From positions 1,922,001-1,986,000 of the forward strand of contig NZ_CP046606.1 in NCBI RefSeq assembly GCF_030408355.1: 64,000 bases of DNA. The letters run 5' to 3'. Shown piece by piece: positions 44,485 through 54,271 of the stretch (position 1 is the first letter of the stretch; every line of letters starts with the position of its first letter). A program made the translations under genes and the position numbers. This DNA comes from Corynebacterium afermentans subsp. afermentans (GTDB lineage Bacteria; Actinomycetota; Actinomycetes; Mycobacteriales; Mycobacteriaceae). Below the pieces are notes generated by a model that searched no databases, was not told the DNA's origin, and worked only from the letters and a program-made list of their open reading frames with translations.

Positions 44485-45966
44485 ATGCGTAAACGGTGGT
44501 GTCTTTTTGCTGTCCCGCTCCTGATTTGTCCCTCTGCGCACGCTGAGGATTTGAGCGCGGAATCGCTTTCTTCCCTGTCTTCGGTAGGTTCGTCGACCTT
44601 CGAGGTGATCGGTGACGCGTCGTCGCTCTCGTCTGTCCCAGAGATGTCTTCGCAGTCGCTTGACGGCGCGGCAGGTAACACTCCTGGAAAGCTCGACGCG
44701 AAAAAGTGGGTGCTGGGCACCAATGGCAAGCGCATCCGCTACACCTCCGTCAACGAGCGCGGCGAGAAGGTGCCGGTCACCGGCGCGCTATACGACCGTC
44801 CGTTTGCAAAGGGCCTGATCGTTCTCGCCCCCGGCACGCGCGGCCTGGGCGACCAGTGCGCGCCGTCGGCGGCGTCGTCGATGTTGTCCTCCCTCGGCCC
44901 GGGCGGCACGGTGAACATCAACTACGAGGTGCCAATGGTGCAGATGCTTCTCGACGACGGCTACCGCGTGGTAGTCACGGACTACATGGGCCTAGGCACC
45001 GACGGCCTGCACACCTACCTCAACCGCGTCGACCAGGGCCGGGCGGTGATTGACGCCGCCCGGGCCGTAGCCAAACGCGGCGAGAAGGTGGCGTTCTGGG
45101 GCTACTCGCAGGGCGGCGGCGCAGCTGCGGCGGCCGCGGAGCTGGTCGGCGACTACGCCCCGGAGCTCAACGTGGTTGGTACTTTCTCTGGAGCTCCCCC
45201 GGCCGACCCCCTGGGCGTGCTGCAGCAGGCGTCCGCACCGATGCTCACCGCAGTGGCGGGTTTCGCCGCCGCCAGCTACTCGGAGACCTACCCCGAGTTC
45301 CACGAGGCGATCCAGGAACACCTCACCGACGACGGCAAGGCCCTGCTGGAGGATCTGAAAACGTCGTGCGTTATCGATGCGTCGATGAACGCCCCGAAGA
45401 TCACCGACGACATGTTCGTCGACGGAAAGACGTTCGCAGACATCGCGGAAGAAGACGAGCGCATCGGCAAATACCTCGAGCACAACAAGCTTGGCAAGGT
45501 GAAGCCGAACGCGCCGATGATGGTGCTGACCAACCCGGACGACGACCTCGTCCCGGAGCCGCAAGCCACCCAGCTGGCTGAGGACTACTGCGCACTCGGC
45601 GCCGAGGTGGAGTACCGCCGCGTGGTTGTACCGGGCTCGCCCACGCAGCCCTTGTCGTCTGGCCGCCGCGAGCTCACTCCGCGCGCCCCGGGTTCCGGTC
45701 ACGCGCTGCCGCTGCTGCTGCAGACCGACAACGTTGCGGACTGGCTGTCCGACCGTTTCAAAGGCAAGCCCATGAAACAGGTCTGCCCCTCCGACCACCC
45801 CGAGTACAAGGTGGTGGAGGGGCTCAACGCCGTGGAGATCACCGCTATCGTGTTCTCCGTGCTGGGCACTCTCGGCGCCCTGGGCTTGTGGGCTTACGCT
45901 TACACCGGCTCGGGGCCGTTGCCCTCGTTACCGTCGCCGCCTTCCTTGCCGTCGCTGCCCTTCTGA
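44485..45966 (+). CDS. Secreted lipase (secretory LIP family)
   Basis: A 493-residue exported hydrolase. Residues 1-20 are a signal peptide ending A-H-A. A Ser-rich linker (about 22-60) precedes an alpha/beta hydrolase with nucleophile elbow G-Y-S-Q-G-G, an acid in N-P-D-D-D-L-V-P and a His in G-S-G-H-A-L-P. A hydrophobic helix near 455-478 and a P-S-L-P repeat tail end the protein, so it may stay membrane-attached. Related corynebacterial enzymes release fatty acids from host lipids. The last 67 nt are antisense to the clpC 3' end. Confidence 0.85.
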   Translation: MRKRWCLFAVPLLICPSAHAEDLSAESLSSLSSVGSSTFEVIGDASSLSSVPEMSSQSLDGAAGNTPGKLDAKKWVLGTNGKRIRYTSVNERGEKVPVTGALYDRPFAKGLIVLAPGTRGLGDQCAPSAASSMLSSLGPGGTVNINYEVPMVQMLLDDGYRVVVTDYMGLGTDGLHTYLNRVDQGRAVIDAARAVAKRGEKVAFWGYSQGGGAAAAAAELVGDYAPELNVVGTFSGAPPADPLGVLQQASAPMLTAVAGFAAASYSETYPEFHEAIQEHLTDDGKALLEDLKTSCVIDASMNAPKITDDMFVDGKTFADIAEEDERIGKYLEHNKLGKVKPNAPMMVLTNPDDDLVPEPQATQLAEDYCALGAEVEYRRVVVPGSPTQPLSSGRRELTPRAPGSGHALPLLLQTDNVADWLSDRFKGKPMKQVCPSDHPEYKVVEGLNAVEITAIVFSVLGTLGALGLWAYAYTGSGPLPSLPSPPSLPSLPF

Positions 45967-48638
45967 TCTTCGCGCTCATCCGGGAACTCTGATGCCTCGG
46001 ACTCCGGCTGGGTGCGCTCCGGCTCGATGTCGCGGACTTCGTCCTCCGGCTCCACGTCGAAGGCCTCTGCAGGCAGCGGGCGCGGGCGCGGGGTAAAGGT
46101 GAACTTCGCGTCCGGCGCGGCCTTGCCGCGTTCCTTGCGTGCAGCCTCGACGTCGCCGTCCCAGCCCTCGACGTCCGCGGTGATGATCTCGCCGGCGCCG
46201 ATTTCGCCGAACAGGATCTTCTCCGACAGGATGTCCTCGATCTCGCGCTGAATCGTGCGGCGCAGCGGGCGCGCACCCAGCACCGGGTCGAAGCCACGGA
46301 CCGCGAGCAGGCTCTTCGCGTTCTCGGTCAGCTCGATACCCATGTCCTGCGCGGCCAGGTTCTTGTCCACACGGCCGATGAGCAGGTCCACCATCTGGAC
46401 AATCTCGTCCTGATTGAGCTGCTTGAACACCACGATGTCGTCGATGCGGTTCAGGAACTCCGGACGGAAGTGCTTCTTCAGCTCGTCGTTAACCTTGCCC
46501 TTCATGCGCTCGTACTGCGCCTCGGCATCCGTGGCGGTGTCACCCGTGAAGCCTAGGCCGACCGGCTTGGAAATGTCGGCGGTGCCCAGGTTCGAGGTGA
46601 AGATCAGCACGGTGTTCTTGAAGTCCACGTTGCGACCCTGGCCGTCGGTGACGTGGCCCTCTTCGAGCACCTGGAGAAGCGTGTTGTAGATCTCCTTGTG
46701 CGCCTTCTCGATCTCGTCGAAAAGCACCACGCTAAACGGCTTGCGGCGTACCTTCTCGGTGAGCTGGCCGCCTTCTTCGTAGCCGACGTATCCCGGAGGT
46801 GCGCCGAAGAGGCGCGAGGCAGTGAAGCGGTCGTGGAACTCGCCCATGTCCACCTGGATCAGCGAGTCGTCGTCGCCGAAGAGGAACTCCGCGAGCGCCT
46901 TGGACAGCTCCGTCTTACCCACACCGGACGGGCCGGCGAAGATGAAGGAGCCGGACGGACGGTTCGGGTCCTTCAGGCCGGCACGGGTGCGGCGGATGGA
47001 GCGGGAGACAGCCTTGACTGCTTCGTCCTGGCCGATGATGCGTTTGTGCAGCTCATCTTCCATGTTGAGCAGACGGTTCGACTCGCTCTCGGTGAGCTTG
47101 AACACCGGGATGCCGGTCCAGTTGGCCAGCACGTCCGCGATCTGGTCCTCGCCGACCTCGGCAATCTCCTCCAGGTCGTCGGAGCGCCACTTCTTCTCCT
47201 TGGCGGAGCGCTCCTCCCCCAGCTTGCGCTCGGTGTCGCGCAGGCCGGCGGCCTTTTCGAAGTCCTGGGCGTCGATCGCCGCTTCCTTTTCCTTGCGCAC
47301 CTCGGAGATGCGATCGTCAACCTCGCGGAGGTCCTCCGGGGCGGTCATGCGCTTGATGCGCATGCGGGCACCGGCCTCGTCGAGAAGATCGACGGCCTTG
47401 TCCGGCAGGAAACGGTCGTTGATGTAGCGGTCCGACAGCGTCGCTGCCGCCTTGAGGGCGTCGTCGGTGTAGGACACGCGGTGGTGCGCCTCGTAGCGGT
47501 CGCGCAGGCCCTTGAGGATCTGCACGGTGTCTTCCAGGCTCGGCTCGTCCACCTGCACCGGCTGGAAGCGGCGCTCGAGGGCCGCGTCCTTTTCAATGTG
47601 CTTGCGGTACTCGTCCAGCGTGGTCGCGCCGATGGTCTGGAGCTCACCGCGCGCCAGCTTCGGCTTCAGCAGCGAAGCCGCGTCGATGGCACCCTCCGCG
47701 GCACCCGCGCCGACGAGGGTGTGAATCTCGTCGATGAACAGGATGATGTCGCCGCGCTGGTTGATCTCCTTGAGCACCTTCTTCAGGCGCTCCTCAAAGT
47801 CGCCGCGGTAACGGGAACCCGCCACCAGGGAACCCAGGTCCAGGGAGTAGACCTGCTTCTCCTTCAGCGTCTCCGGGACCTTGCCGTTGGCGATGTCCAG
47901 GGCAAGGCCCTCAACCACGGCGGTCTTACCCACACCGGGCTCGCCGATGAGCACCGGGTTGTTCTTGGTGCGGCGCGACAGCACCTGCATGACGCGCTCG
48001 ATCTCCTTGTCGCGGCCGACAACCGGGTCGAGCTTGCCTTCCTTCGCGGCCGCGGTGAGGTTGCGGCCGAACTGGTCCAGCACCAACGAGTTGGAGCGCT
48101 CGCCGCCCTGCGGGCCACCACCAGCGCGCGGACCCGCACCGGCACCTGCGAAGCCCGGCTGGCCCTGCTGCGGGGACTCCGGGTTCTGGCCCTCGCCGCC
48201 CTCGTAGCCGGACAGCAGCTGGATAACCTGCTGGCGCACGCGCGGCAGGTCCGCGCCGAGCTTGATCAGCACCTGGGCCGCCACACCGTCGCCCTCACGG
48301 ATGAGGCCGAGCAGCAAGAACTCGGTGCCAATGTACTTGTGGCCCATCTGCAGGCCCTCACGCAGGGAAAGCTCCAGCACCTTCTTCGCGCGCGGGGTGA
48401 ACGGGATGTGGCCGGTCACCGGCTGGGTGCCGTGGCCGATAATGTCGATGACCTCGCGACGCACGTCGTCGAGGTTGATGCCCATGGACTCGAGCGCCTT
48501 CGCTGCGACGCCCTCGCCCTCCTTGATCAGGCCGAGCAGGATGTGCTCGGTGCCCATGTAATTGTGGTTGAGCTCGCGCGCCTCCTCCTGTGCAAGGACG
48601 ATGACGCGACGGGCCCGGTCGGTAAACCGCTCGAACAT
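45900..48638 (-). CDS. clpC: ClpC ATP-dependent protease ATPase
   Basis: A 912-residue class I Clp ATPase feeding ClpP. It has two N-terminal Clp repeats (about 1-150), AAA domain 1 with G-E-P-G-V-G-K-T, a UVR-type middle segment, AAA domain 2 with G-P-S-G-V-G-K-T-E, and a long Asp/Glu/Gly-rich tail. [11 protein letters not shown] is the standard start. A ClgR-like operator lies 124 nt upstream. Confidence 0.97.
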   Translation of the reverse strand: MFERFTDRARRVIVLAQEEARELNHNYMGTEHILLGLIKEGEGVAAKALESMGINLDDVRREVIDIIGHGTQPVTGHIPFTPRAKKVLELSLREGLQMGHKYIGTEFLLLGLIREGDGVAAQVLIKLGADLPRVRQQVIQLLSGYEGGEGQNPESPQQGQPGFAGAGAGPRAGGGPQGGERSNSLVLDQFGRNLTAAAKEGKLDPVVGRDKEIERVMQVLSRRTKNNPVLIGEPGVGKTAVVEGLALDIANGKVPETLKEKQVYSLDLGSLVAGSRYRGDFEERLKKVLKEINQRGDIILFIDEIHTLVGAGAAEGAIDAASLLKPKLARGELQTIGATTLDEYRKHIEKDAALERRFQPVQVDEPSLEDTVQILKGLRDRYEAHHRVSYTDDALKAAATLSDRYINDRFLPDKAVDLLDEAGARMRIKRMTAPEDLREVDDRISEVRKEKEAAIDAQDFEKAAGLRDTERKLGEERSAKEKKWRSDDLEEIAEVGEDQIADVLANWTGIPVFKLTESESNRLLNMEDELHKRIIGQDEAVKAVSRSIRRTRAGLKDPNRPSGSFIFAGPSGVGKTELSKALAEFLFGDDDSLIQVDMGEFHDRFTASRLFGAPPGYVGYEEGGQLTEKVRRKPFSVVLFDEIEKAHKEIYNTLLQVLEEGHVTDGQGRNVDFKNTVLIFTSNLGTADISKPVGLGFTGDTATDAEAQYERMKGKVNDELKKHFRPEFLNRIDDIVVFKQLNQDEIVQMVDLLIGRVDKNLAAQDMGIELTENAKSLLAVRGFDPVLGARPLRRTIQREIEDILSEKILFGEIGAGEIITADVEGWDGDVEAARKERGKAAPDAKFTFTPRPRPLPAEAFDVEPEDEVRDIEPERTQPESEASEFPDEREDQKGSDGKEGGDGNEGNGPEPV

Positions 48639-48761
48639 GTGGCTGACCCCTTCTTTCCTAAATCAGTTGTCCACCACCATAACGCCGGGGTCCGACATCA
48701 CTTCCCTGGTTTGTTCGCGCATACCCGCATGGTCGTCGATAATCGCAGGTGAGAGGCGATG

Positions 48762-48776
48762 TTCACCCTTAGCGAA
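48762..48776 (-). promoter_or_regulatory. ClgR-like operator upstream of clpC
   Basis: On the minus strand TTCGCTAAGGGTGAA, an imperfect palindrome that matches the ClgR core CGCYNANRGCG with one mismatch. It overlaps the end of the CHY-finger gene. ClgR activates clp genes in C. glutamicum. The rest of 48639-48768 shows no gene. Confidence 0.4.
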
Positions 48777-49068
48777 CAGGCCGGAAATACACATCCTCGT
48801 GGGCCTTGCAGCCGGGATTGAAAGGGTGCCCGCACGAGGGGCAGGACGCGCCGTATTCGGCATGCGTCATCATGCGCCCGCACGCGCCGCACATCACGGA
48901 GGGCAGTTGCCTATCGACGGGCACGAAACCGTGATCAGCCAACTCGTCGTGGCATAGCGAGCAGGCCCACAGTTTCTCGCAGGCCCCGCACGTGTTGGCA
49001 ACGACGTCGCGCTCAGAGTGCCAGTGAGCGCAACGCCCTTGCCCATCGACGGCGATTCCGTGGATCAG
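48769..49068 (-). CDS. CHY zinc-finger protein with apparent CTG start
   Basis: A 99-residue cysteine-rich protein: R-C-A-H-W-H, N-T-C-G-A-C, W-A-C-S-L-C-H-D-E-L-A-D-H, then C-G-A-C and C-P-S-C. This is the CHY zinc-finger family. No ATG, GTG or TTG exists in frame between the preceding stop and the first conserved residues. A CTG at 49068 overlaps the ptsI stop as CTGA, copying the ATGA/GTGA couplings elsewhere in the window, with AGGA 8 nt upstream. Residues fit the family from the first codon onward. Role is unknown; redox or zinc binding is inferred. Confidence 0.7.
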   Translation of the reverse strand: MIHGIAVDGQGRCAHWHSERDVVANTCGACEKLWACSLCHDELADHGFVPVDRQLPSVMCGACGRMMTHAEYGASCPSCGHPFNPGCKAHEDVYFRPVR

Positions 49069-50756
49069 AGCAGATCCTGCAGCACCGGATCGGCGAGGTT
49101 CAGCACGGCCTCGCGTGCGCTCTTCGCTGTTCGGGCATCAACGGCGAAGTTGGCCATCTGACGGCAGGTGTCAAAGTCGTGCAGGCGCAACGCGGCGCGC
49201 ACGGCGTTGACCTTGCCCGGGGCCATCGACAGGGACTTCACACCGAGGCCCACCAACACGAGCGCCATGAGCGGGTCGCCGCCTGCCTCGCCGCACACGC
49301 CGACCGGTTTCCCTGTGGCCTCGCCGCCACGGCAAGTCTCGCGGATCATGGACAGCACCGCGGGCTGCCACGGCGAGAGCAGCTCCGCCAGCTCGCCCTG
49401 CATGCGGTCGGCGGCCATCGTGTACTGCGACAGGTCGTTGGTGCCGATGGAGGCGAAGTCCACCTCCTCCAGCACTTGCCCTGAGCGGATGGCGGCCGCT
49501 GGGGTTTCCACCATCACGCCGATCTTTGCCAGGCCAGCACCGCGGGCGCGCTCGGCGAACCACCTGGCTTCCTCAACGGTTGCGACCATCGGTGCCATCA
49601 CCCACAGCTCAGCGTCGGGGACGTTTTCTCCTGCTTCGGCAAGCGCCTCCAGCTGCGTGTCCAAGAGGTCCTCGCGTGCCTGCGAGAGGCGCAGGCCGCG
49701 ACGGCCCAGCGCCGGGTTTTCCTCCTCACCAAGATCCGCGAACGACAGCGGCTTGTCTGCGCCCGCGTCCAGGGTGCGCACCACCACGCGGCGGCTGCCG
49801 AAGGCTTCGAGCACCTTCGTGTAGGTCTCGGTCTGCTCTTCCAGGCTGGGCGCAGAGTCGCGGTCGAGGAAGAGGAACTCGGAGCGGAACAGGCCGGAGC
49901 CTTCGAGGTCGTAGCCCGCTGCCTTTGCGGCGTCCTCTGCGGTGCCGGTGTTGGCCAGCAGCTTGACCTTGTGCCCGTCGCGGGTCGCGCCCTCACCGGA
50001 GGAGCCGGCCAGGGCTGCCGCGCGGCGGCGGGAGCGCTCCTCGAGTTCCTCCACGTCCGATGCGTTCGGTGCGACGATGACCTCGCCGACGCCGCCGTCG
50101 AGGGCGACCAGCGGAGCGTCCAAAACTGCTTCCGCAATACCTTTGACCTGCACCGCGCACGGAATACCCAGCTGAGCGGCCAGGATGGCGGTGTGTGAGG
50201 TCGCGCCGCCAGCCTCGGTGACGATGCCGAGGACGAGGTTTTTATCCAGCGTTGCGGTCTCCGCCGGCGCCAGGTCGTGCGCGATCAGGATGGACGGCTC
50301 GGTCAGGTCCGGAATTCCCGGCTCCGGCAGTCCCCGCAGGCGAGCTGTGGCGCGGTCGCGGATGTCGTAGAGGTCGGTGACGCGCTCGGCCATGTATCCG
50401 CCAATCTTGCGCAGTTTGTTGGCGTAGAGCTCCACCGCGTCGTGGATCGCCTTCGTCGGGCCGGTGCCCTTCTTCAGCTCTTTGTCGATGCCGCGGATGA
50501 GGCCCTTGTCGGTTGCCAGCCCCGCGGTCGCCTCCAGCACGGCCTTCGCCGAGTCCGAGTTGGCGTGCTCGGCGCGGGCGGTGAGCGACGCTGCGACGTC
50601 GTCAAGCACCTTGCGAATTCGCTCGCTGTCGGCTGTCGGATCCGTGGAGGCGGGCTCGTGCTCGTCGATACCCACTGCGGGCGTGACCACGGCGATCGGG
50701 CCAGACGCGGTGCCGGCCGATACGCCAATGCCGTGCAGGACGGTGCGGTTAGACAT
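49065..50756 (-). CDS. ptsI: PTS enzyme I (phosphoenolpyruvate-protein phosphotransferase)
   Basis: A 563-residue enzyme that takes phosphate from PEP and passes it to HPr. The phospho-His is His188 in G-G-A-T-S-H-T-A. The C-terminal PEP domain keeps F-R-S-E-F-L-F-L-D-R and the active Cys in G-V-C-G-E-A-G-G. It overlaps the ptsG end by 8 nt. In C. glutamicum ptsI and ptsG are far apart; here they form one operon. Confidence 0.95.
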   Translation of the reverse strand: MSNRTVLHGIGVSAGTASGPIAVVTPAVGIDEHEPASTDPTADSERIRKVLDDVAASLTARAEHANSDSAKAVLEATAGLATDKGLIRGIDKELKKGTGPTKAIHDAVELYANKLRKIGGYMAERVTDLYDIRDRATARLRGLPEPGIPDLTEPSILIAHDLAPAETATLDKNLVLGIVTEAGGATSHTAILAAQLGIPCAVQVKGIAEAVLDAPLVALDGGVGEVIVAPNASDVEELEERSRRRAAALAGSSGEGATRDGHKVKLLANTGTAEDAAKAAGYDLEGSGLFRSEFLFLDRDSAPSLEEQTETYTKVLEAFGSRRVVVRTLDAGADKPLSFADLGEEENPALGRRGLRLSQAREDLLDTQLEALAEAGENVPDAELWVMAPMVATVEEARWFAERARGAGLAKIGVMVETPAAAIRSGQVLEEVDFASIGTNDLSQYTMAADRMQGELAELLSPWQPAVLSMIRETCRGGEATGKPVGVCGEAGGDPLMALVLVGLGVKSLSMAPGKVNAVRAALRLHDFDTCRQMANFAVDARTAKSAREAVLNLADPVLQDLL

Positions 50757-52818
50757 TCGTGTTCACCTCAGTTGTGACCTCGAGAATCGGATCGCCAGCG
50801 ACGACCGTGCCGTCTGCAACGTCACCCACGCCGCCGAGCTTCTTCGAGTTCACCACTGTAGTGATAACCGTCGTGTCCACGCCGTGACCGGCGATTGCGG
50901 CGAAGTCCACCTCCGCCAGCGGATCACCCGCCTCCACCAGCTGCTTCTTTTCTGCCAGCGGGGTGAAACCCTCACCGCTGAGCTTGACGGTGTCCACGCC
51001 GATGTGGACCAGAAGCTCCACACCATCGTCGGTTTTGATGCCGTAGGCGTGGCCCGTCTTCGCCACGGAAATGACCTTGCCGGCCGCCGGGGCGACCACG
51101 GTGAGCGTGGTGTTTTCGGGGGTAACGCCGACCGCCTGGCCGAGGGCGCCGGAGGCGAATGCTGCATCCGACAGCGCTTCCATCGCGACAACCTCACCGG
51201 CGATGGGCGCGAGCACAATCGCATCCGCATCGCTTGCCGACGTCAGCCCCGCCCGCTCCTTCGCCGGATCATCAACTGCCGTGACCTCGTCTTCAACCAT
51301 CTCGGCTTCCTCGTCCTCATCGGCGTTCCGGGCCGCGGCAGCGCGGGCAAGCGCGTCGGCCTTCTCTTCCGGGGTGCGGTAGTCGGTGACCAGGATGATG
51401 AAGAAGGAGGTGAAGAACGCCACGGCGATGGCGAGCATGTACACCCACATCGGGTCGAACACGAACATGGTTGGCAGCGAGGTGAACACGAACGCGTTCG
51501 TCTTCACGCCGCCAAACGGGGTGCCCAGGATGGCGATGGTGAGGCCACCGGCGAAGCAACCCACCAGCATGCGCGGGTAGATCTTCTTAAAGCGCAGGTG
51601 GATGCCGTAGAGCGACGGCTCGGAGATGCCGCCAAGCAGGCCGGCCGCGAGCGCGGAACCGGAGGTCTGGCGCATGAGCGGGTCGTGGTCGCGGATGGAC
51701 AGCGCGAGTACAGCGGCGGTGGCGCCGAAGCAGGCGAAGTTCCACGCACCCATCGGGCCCTGGATGAAGTCGTAGCCCAGGGTGTCAATGTTGACCAGCA
51801 TCAGGGCATTGAGTGGCCAGTGCAGGCCAAGCGGCACCAGGAACGGGTACAGCATCGGGATCAGCAGGGCGAAGATGAACGGCGCATTGCCGTTCATCCA
51901 GGCCAGGCCGGTGCCGATCCACGCGCCGAGCAGGTAGCCGAACGGGCCGATGAGAAACGCGGTCACCGGGATCATGATCAGCATGGTCAAAAACGGCACG
52001 AAGACCATGTGCACCGTGGACGGGATGATCTTTTGCAGGCCTTTGTAGAGCAATGCGGCGACCGCGGCCATGATCAGCGGCACGAACACGTTGCCGTTGT
52101 AGCCGTTGAGGATCATGGGCAGGCCGAACACGTCAACGACGTCGGTCGGCGCACCGAAGAGATCAATAACCCGCGCGTCGGGGTGCTCCTTTAGGTCGAT
52201 GAAATCCGGGGTGAACAGCGCCAACATGATGGCGGCAGGCACCCACGGGTCAATGTCCAGCTTCTTGCCCGCGTTGTACGCCACCGCGACCGGCAGGAAG
52301 AAGAACACGGAGTTCCACATGGCGTCCACGAACTGCCAACCCGGGGTCTTTACCTCCGCGCGGAAGTCGACGATGCTGAACGCGTCCAGGAATGCCGCGA
52401 AGGCGATGATCAGCGACGCACCGAGCAGCACACCCAAAATGGGCCGGAAGGAGTCGGAGAGGTACTCGAAGAACGCGTCCAGCCACGGGACCTTGCCCTT
52501 GGCCTTGTCGCGCTGTTGGGCTTTGAGGTCCTCGTTGGACACGTCGCGGTTCGCTAGCTCCGGCAGCTTGTTCATCGCGTTGTACACGGTGGCCACATCG
52601 CCGCCCACAATCACCTGGTAGTGGCTGCCACCTTGCGGGACAGCCCCCATGACCTTGGGGTTAGCCTCCAAGCGGTCCTTGTCTGCCAGGGAGGTGTCGT
52701 GAAGCTCGAAGCGCAAACGGGTCGCGCAGTGCGTCATAGACGCGATGTTGTCCGCCCCGCCGATGCCGGCGAGGATGTCGGCGGCCTGATCCTGCAGGCT
52801 CGCCTTGGTGGTTGCCAT
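50749..52818 (-). CDS. ptsG: PTS glucose-type EIIBCA permease
   Basis: A 689-residue permease in B-C-A order, as in C. glutamicum PtsG. The EIIB phospho-Cys is Cys31 in T-H-C-A-T-R-L-R-F. EIIC has about ten membrane segments, with G-L-H-W-P-L-N-A and G-G-I-S-E-P-S-L-Y-G. EIIA has the His in L-L-V-H-I-G-V-D-T. Long identical stretches with PtsG favour glucose as substrate; trehalose or sucrose types are less similar. ATG 52818 is preferred because AAAGGAG lies 7 nt upstream. ptsI follows with an 8-nt overlap. Confidence 0.88.
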   Translation of the reverse strand: MATTKASLQDQAADILAGIGGADNIASMTHCATRLRFELHDTSLADKDRLEANPKVMGAVPQGGSHYQVIVGGDVATVYNAMNKLPELANRDVSNEDLKAQQRDKAKGKVPWLDAFFEYLSDSFRPILGVLLGASLIIAFAAFLDAFSIVDFRAEVKTPGWQFVDAMWNSVFFFLPVAVAYNAGKKLDIDPWVPAAIMLALFTPDFIDLKEHPDARVIDLFGAPTDVVDVFGLPMILNGYNGNVFVPLIMAAVAALLYKGLQKIIPSTVHMVFVPFLTMLIMIPVTAFLIGPFGYLLGAWIGTGLAWMNGNAPFIFALLIPMLYPFLVPLGLHWPLNALMLVNIDTLGYDFIQGPMGAWNFACFGATAAVLALSIRDHDPLMRQTSGSALAAGLLGGISEPSLYGIHLRFKKIYPRMLVGCFAGGLTIAILGTPFGGVKTNAFVFTSLPTMFVFDPMWVYMLAIAVAFFTSFFIILVTDYRTPEEKADALARAAAARNADEDEEAEMVEDEVTAVDDPAKERAGLTSASDADAIVLAPIAGEVVAMEALSDAAFASGALGQAVGVTPENTTLTVVAPAAGKVISVAKTGHAYGIKTDDGVELLVHIGVDTVKLSGEGFTPLAEKKQLVEAGDPLAEVDFAAIAGHGVDTTVITTVVNSKKLGGVGDVADGTVVAGDPILEVTTEVNTNV

Positions 52819-52844
52819 GGTGATGCTCCTTTCAACCACGAGGA

Positions 52845-52877
52845 TTGATCGCATCAAACTTTAGTTGGTTATAACCA
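52845..52877 (-). promoter_or_regulatory. Palindromic operator candidates upstream of ptsG
   Basis: Two perfect palindromes sit 27-60 nt before the ptsG start: TTGAT-CGC-ATCAA (52845-52857) and TGGTTATAACCA (52866-52877). The second contains a TATAAC that could be part of the promoter. A sugar-responsive repressor is a reasonable inference; no regulator gene is nearby. Confidence 0.45.
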
Positions 52878-52890
52878 CCAGTAACAACTG

Positions 52891-53301
52891 CTAGCTCAGC
52901 GGGACACCACGAGCATCGCGATCGTAGCCGCCGGAGCCGGTGAGCACCATGATGAATTCGACAAATGCCCACAGGGCGAGAGCAGCCCAAATCATTTCGC
53001 CGATCAGGAAGAATGCGAGCGGAACCGCCAGCAGGAACAGGCCTAGCTTGATGAAGCCCCGGGAATTTTGGTTGAGGTAGAAGTTACCTGCCCCCATCGC
53101 ACCGAGGAAAAAGAACAACAACGCTGCGACAACCTTGCTCTTTGGCTTCACGTTTATCTGCTGGGAATACATATTCACCGGCATGCCGTTCTGGTCGTAC
53201 TGCTGCTGCATCTGCATCGGCTGTTGACCCCACGCCGGTTGGCCGGCCGGGTTGTTTTGCTGCGGGTTGCCGTTGTCGTTGGGGCTCCAAGCGGTGCTCA
53301 C
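52891..53301 (-). CDS. TM2 domain membrane protein
   Basis: A 136-residue protein. A Gln/Asn/Pro/Met-rich cytoplasmic head (about 1-50) precedes a TM2 domain: K-S-K-V-V-A-A-L-L-F-F-F-L-G, then G-A-G-N-F-Y-L, and two or three membrane helices. The family is defined only by topology. The GTG has AAAGG about 8 nt upstream. It stands alone between ptsG and a lipoprotein gene. Confidence 0.82.
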   Translation of the reverse strand: MSTAWSPNDNGNPQQNNPAGQPAWGQQPMQMQQQYDQNGMPVNMYSQQINVKPKSKVVAALLFFFLGAMGAGNFYLNQNSRGFIKLGLFLLAVPLAFFLIGEMIWAALALWAFVEFIMVLTGSGGYDRDARGVPLS

Positions 53302-53374
53302 TGTAAAACCTTTCAGGGAGTGGGAAACAATACCCTTGAAATATATACCAATGCCAGCAATCCCACCCGATTAA

Positions 53375-54265
53375 CTAACAGGGGTCGACGTACTCCCCAC
53401 TGTTATTCAGCAACCGCGCGTTGCCGCCGTAATTCGCCTTCGCCGCGCACAGCGCTGTCGTGTCGTGGCCAAAGTCCATGTAAATCGGATAAATGTTTTG
53501 ACCGTCAACCTGCTTGCGCAATGATGCGCACTGTCCGGGGTAGGTGAATTCCGCATTGCCGTCCCCCAAGTAGGCAACGCCGAAAGCGATTTGCGAATGC
53601 GTGTGCCCGACATCCCCCTCATCAATGACGGAATCGAGGATAAGGATCCCTCGACCATCGCACGACGGAGCTGAAATTTGTCGCGTAAACCCTTCAAGAT
53701 TGGCTTCAACAATGACACCGTCGCTATCACGCTTGACTCCCCAGTTCGGGTCTTTCGTCTTCGTCGTGGACGGTGCAGCCTGAGTCGACTGCATGTGATA
53801 CGGCTCCTCGCCAGGCCCGTACACCCCGCAGCGCGGTTCCTTCTCCGCTAACCGCTTCGGCACACCCATTTCTTCGAGGCGCCCCGGGTTAAAGCACGGA
53901 CGCGCCATACCCATTCCGTCCCAGACGCCGTCTGCATCAACCTCGGTCCAGTGCTTCCCGTCCCATTGCGCCAGCAAAATGAGGCCGGATTGTGGCACAC
54001 CCGGTCGCGCAAAACCCCCTTCGCACTCGCCGAAAAATTGGAAATCCTCGAACCCCGGTGAGGCCTGCAGCGCCTCGTCGGAGCAGTCCGGCGGCGAGTC
54101 CTTGCGCTTGGTGGAGCTGGTGCTTGACGACGACTCCGTGGTCGGCTTCGTAGTCGTGGTCGGGGCGAGGCTCACGGTCGGTTCGGCGAGGTCCTCTTCG
54201 GTCTCGGTGGAACACCCCGCGAGGGACGTGGCGAGTAACGCCGCCACTAGGAGCCAACGTCGCAT
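53375..54265 (-). CDS. Hypothetical lipoprotein downstream of lysS
   Basis: A 296-residue lipoprotein, lipobox L-A-G-C (Cys18), with a Thr/Ser-rich linker (about 30-55) and a mature domain containing about eight cysteines, probably paired in disulfides. I recognise no family. It follows lysS by 6 nt and is probably the last gene of the long folate-panC-lysS operon. Confidence 0.7.
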   Translation of the reverse strand: MRRWLLVAALLATSLAGCSTETEEDLAEPTVSLAPTTTTKPTTESSSSTSSTKRKDSPPDCSDEALQASPGFEDFQFFGECEGGFARPGVPQSGLILLAQWDGKHWTEVDADGVWDGMGMARPCFNPGRLEEMGVPKRLAEKEPRCGVYGPGEEPYHMQSTQAAPSTTKTKDPNWGVKRDSDGVIVEANLEGFTRQISAPSCDGRGILILDSVIDEGDVGHTHSQIAFGVAYLGDGNAEFTYPGQCASLRKQVDGQNIYPIYMDFGHDTTALCAAKANYGGNARLLNNSGEYVDPC

Positions 54266-54271
54266 CGTCGC

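Noticed and set aside
46653..48752. A 699-codon frame antisense to clpC
   Set aside because: Same reasoning; clpC is complete and conserved, and the antisense translation has no domain.
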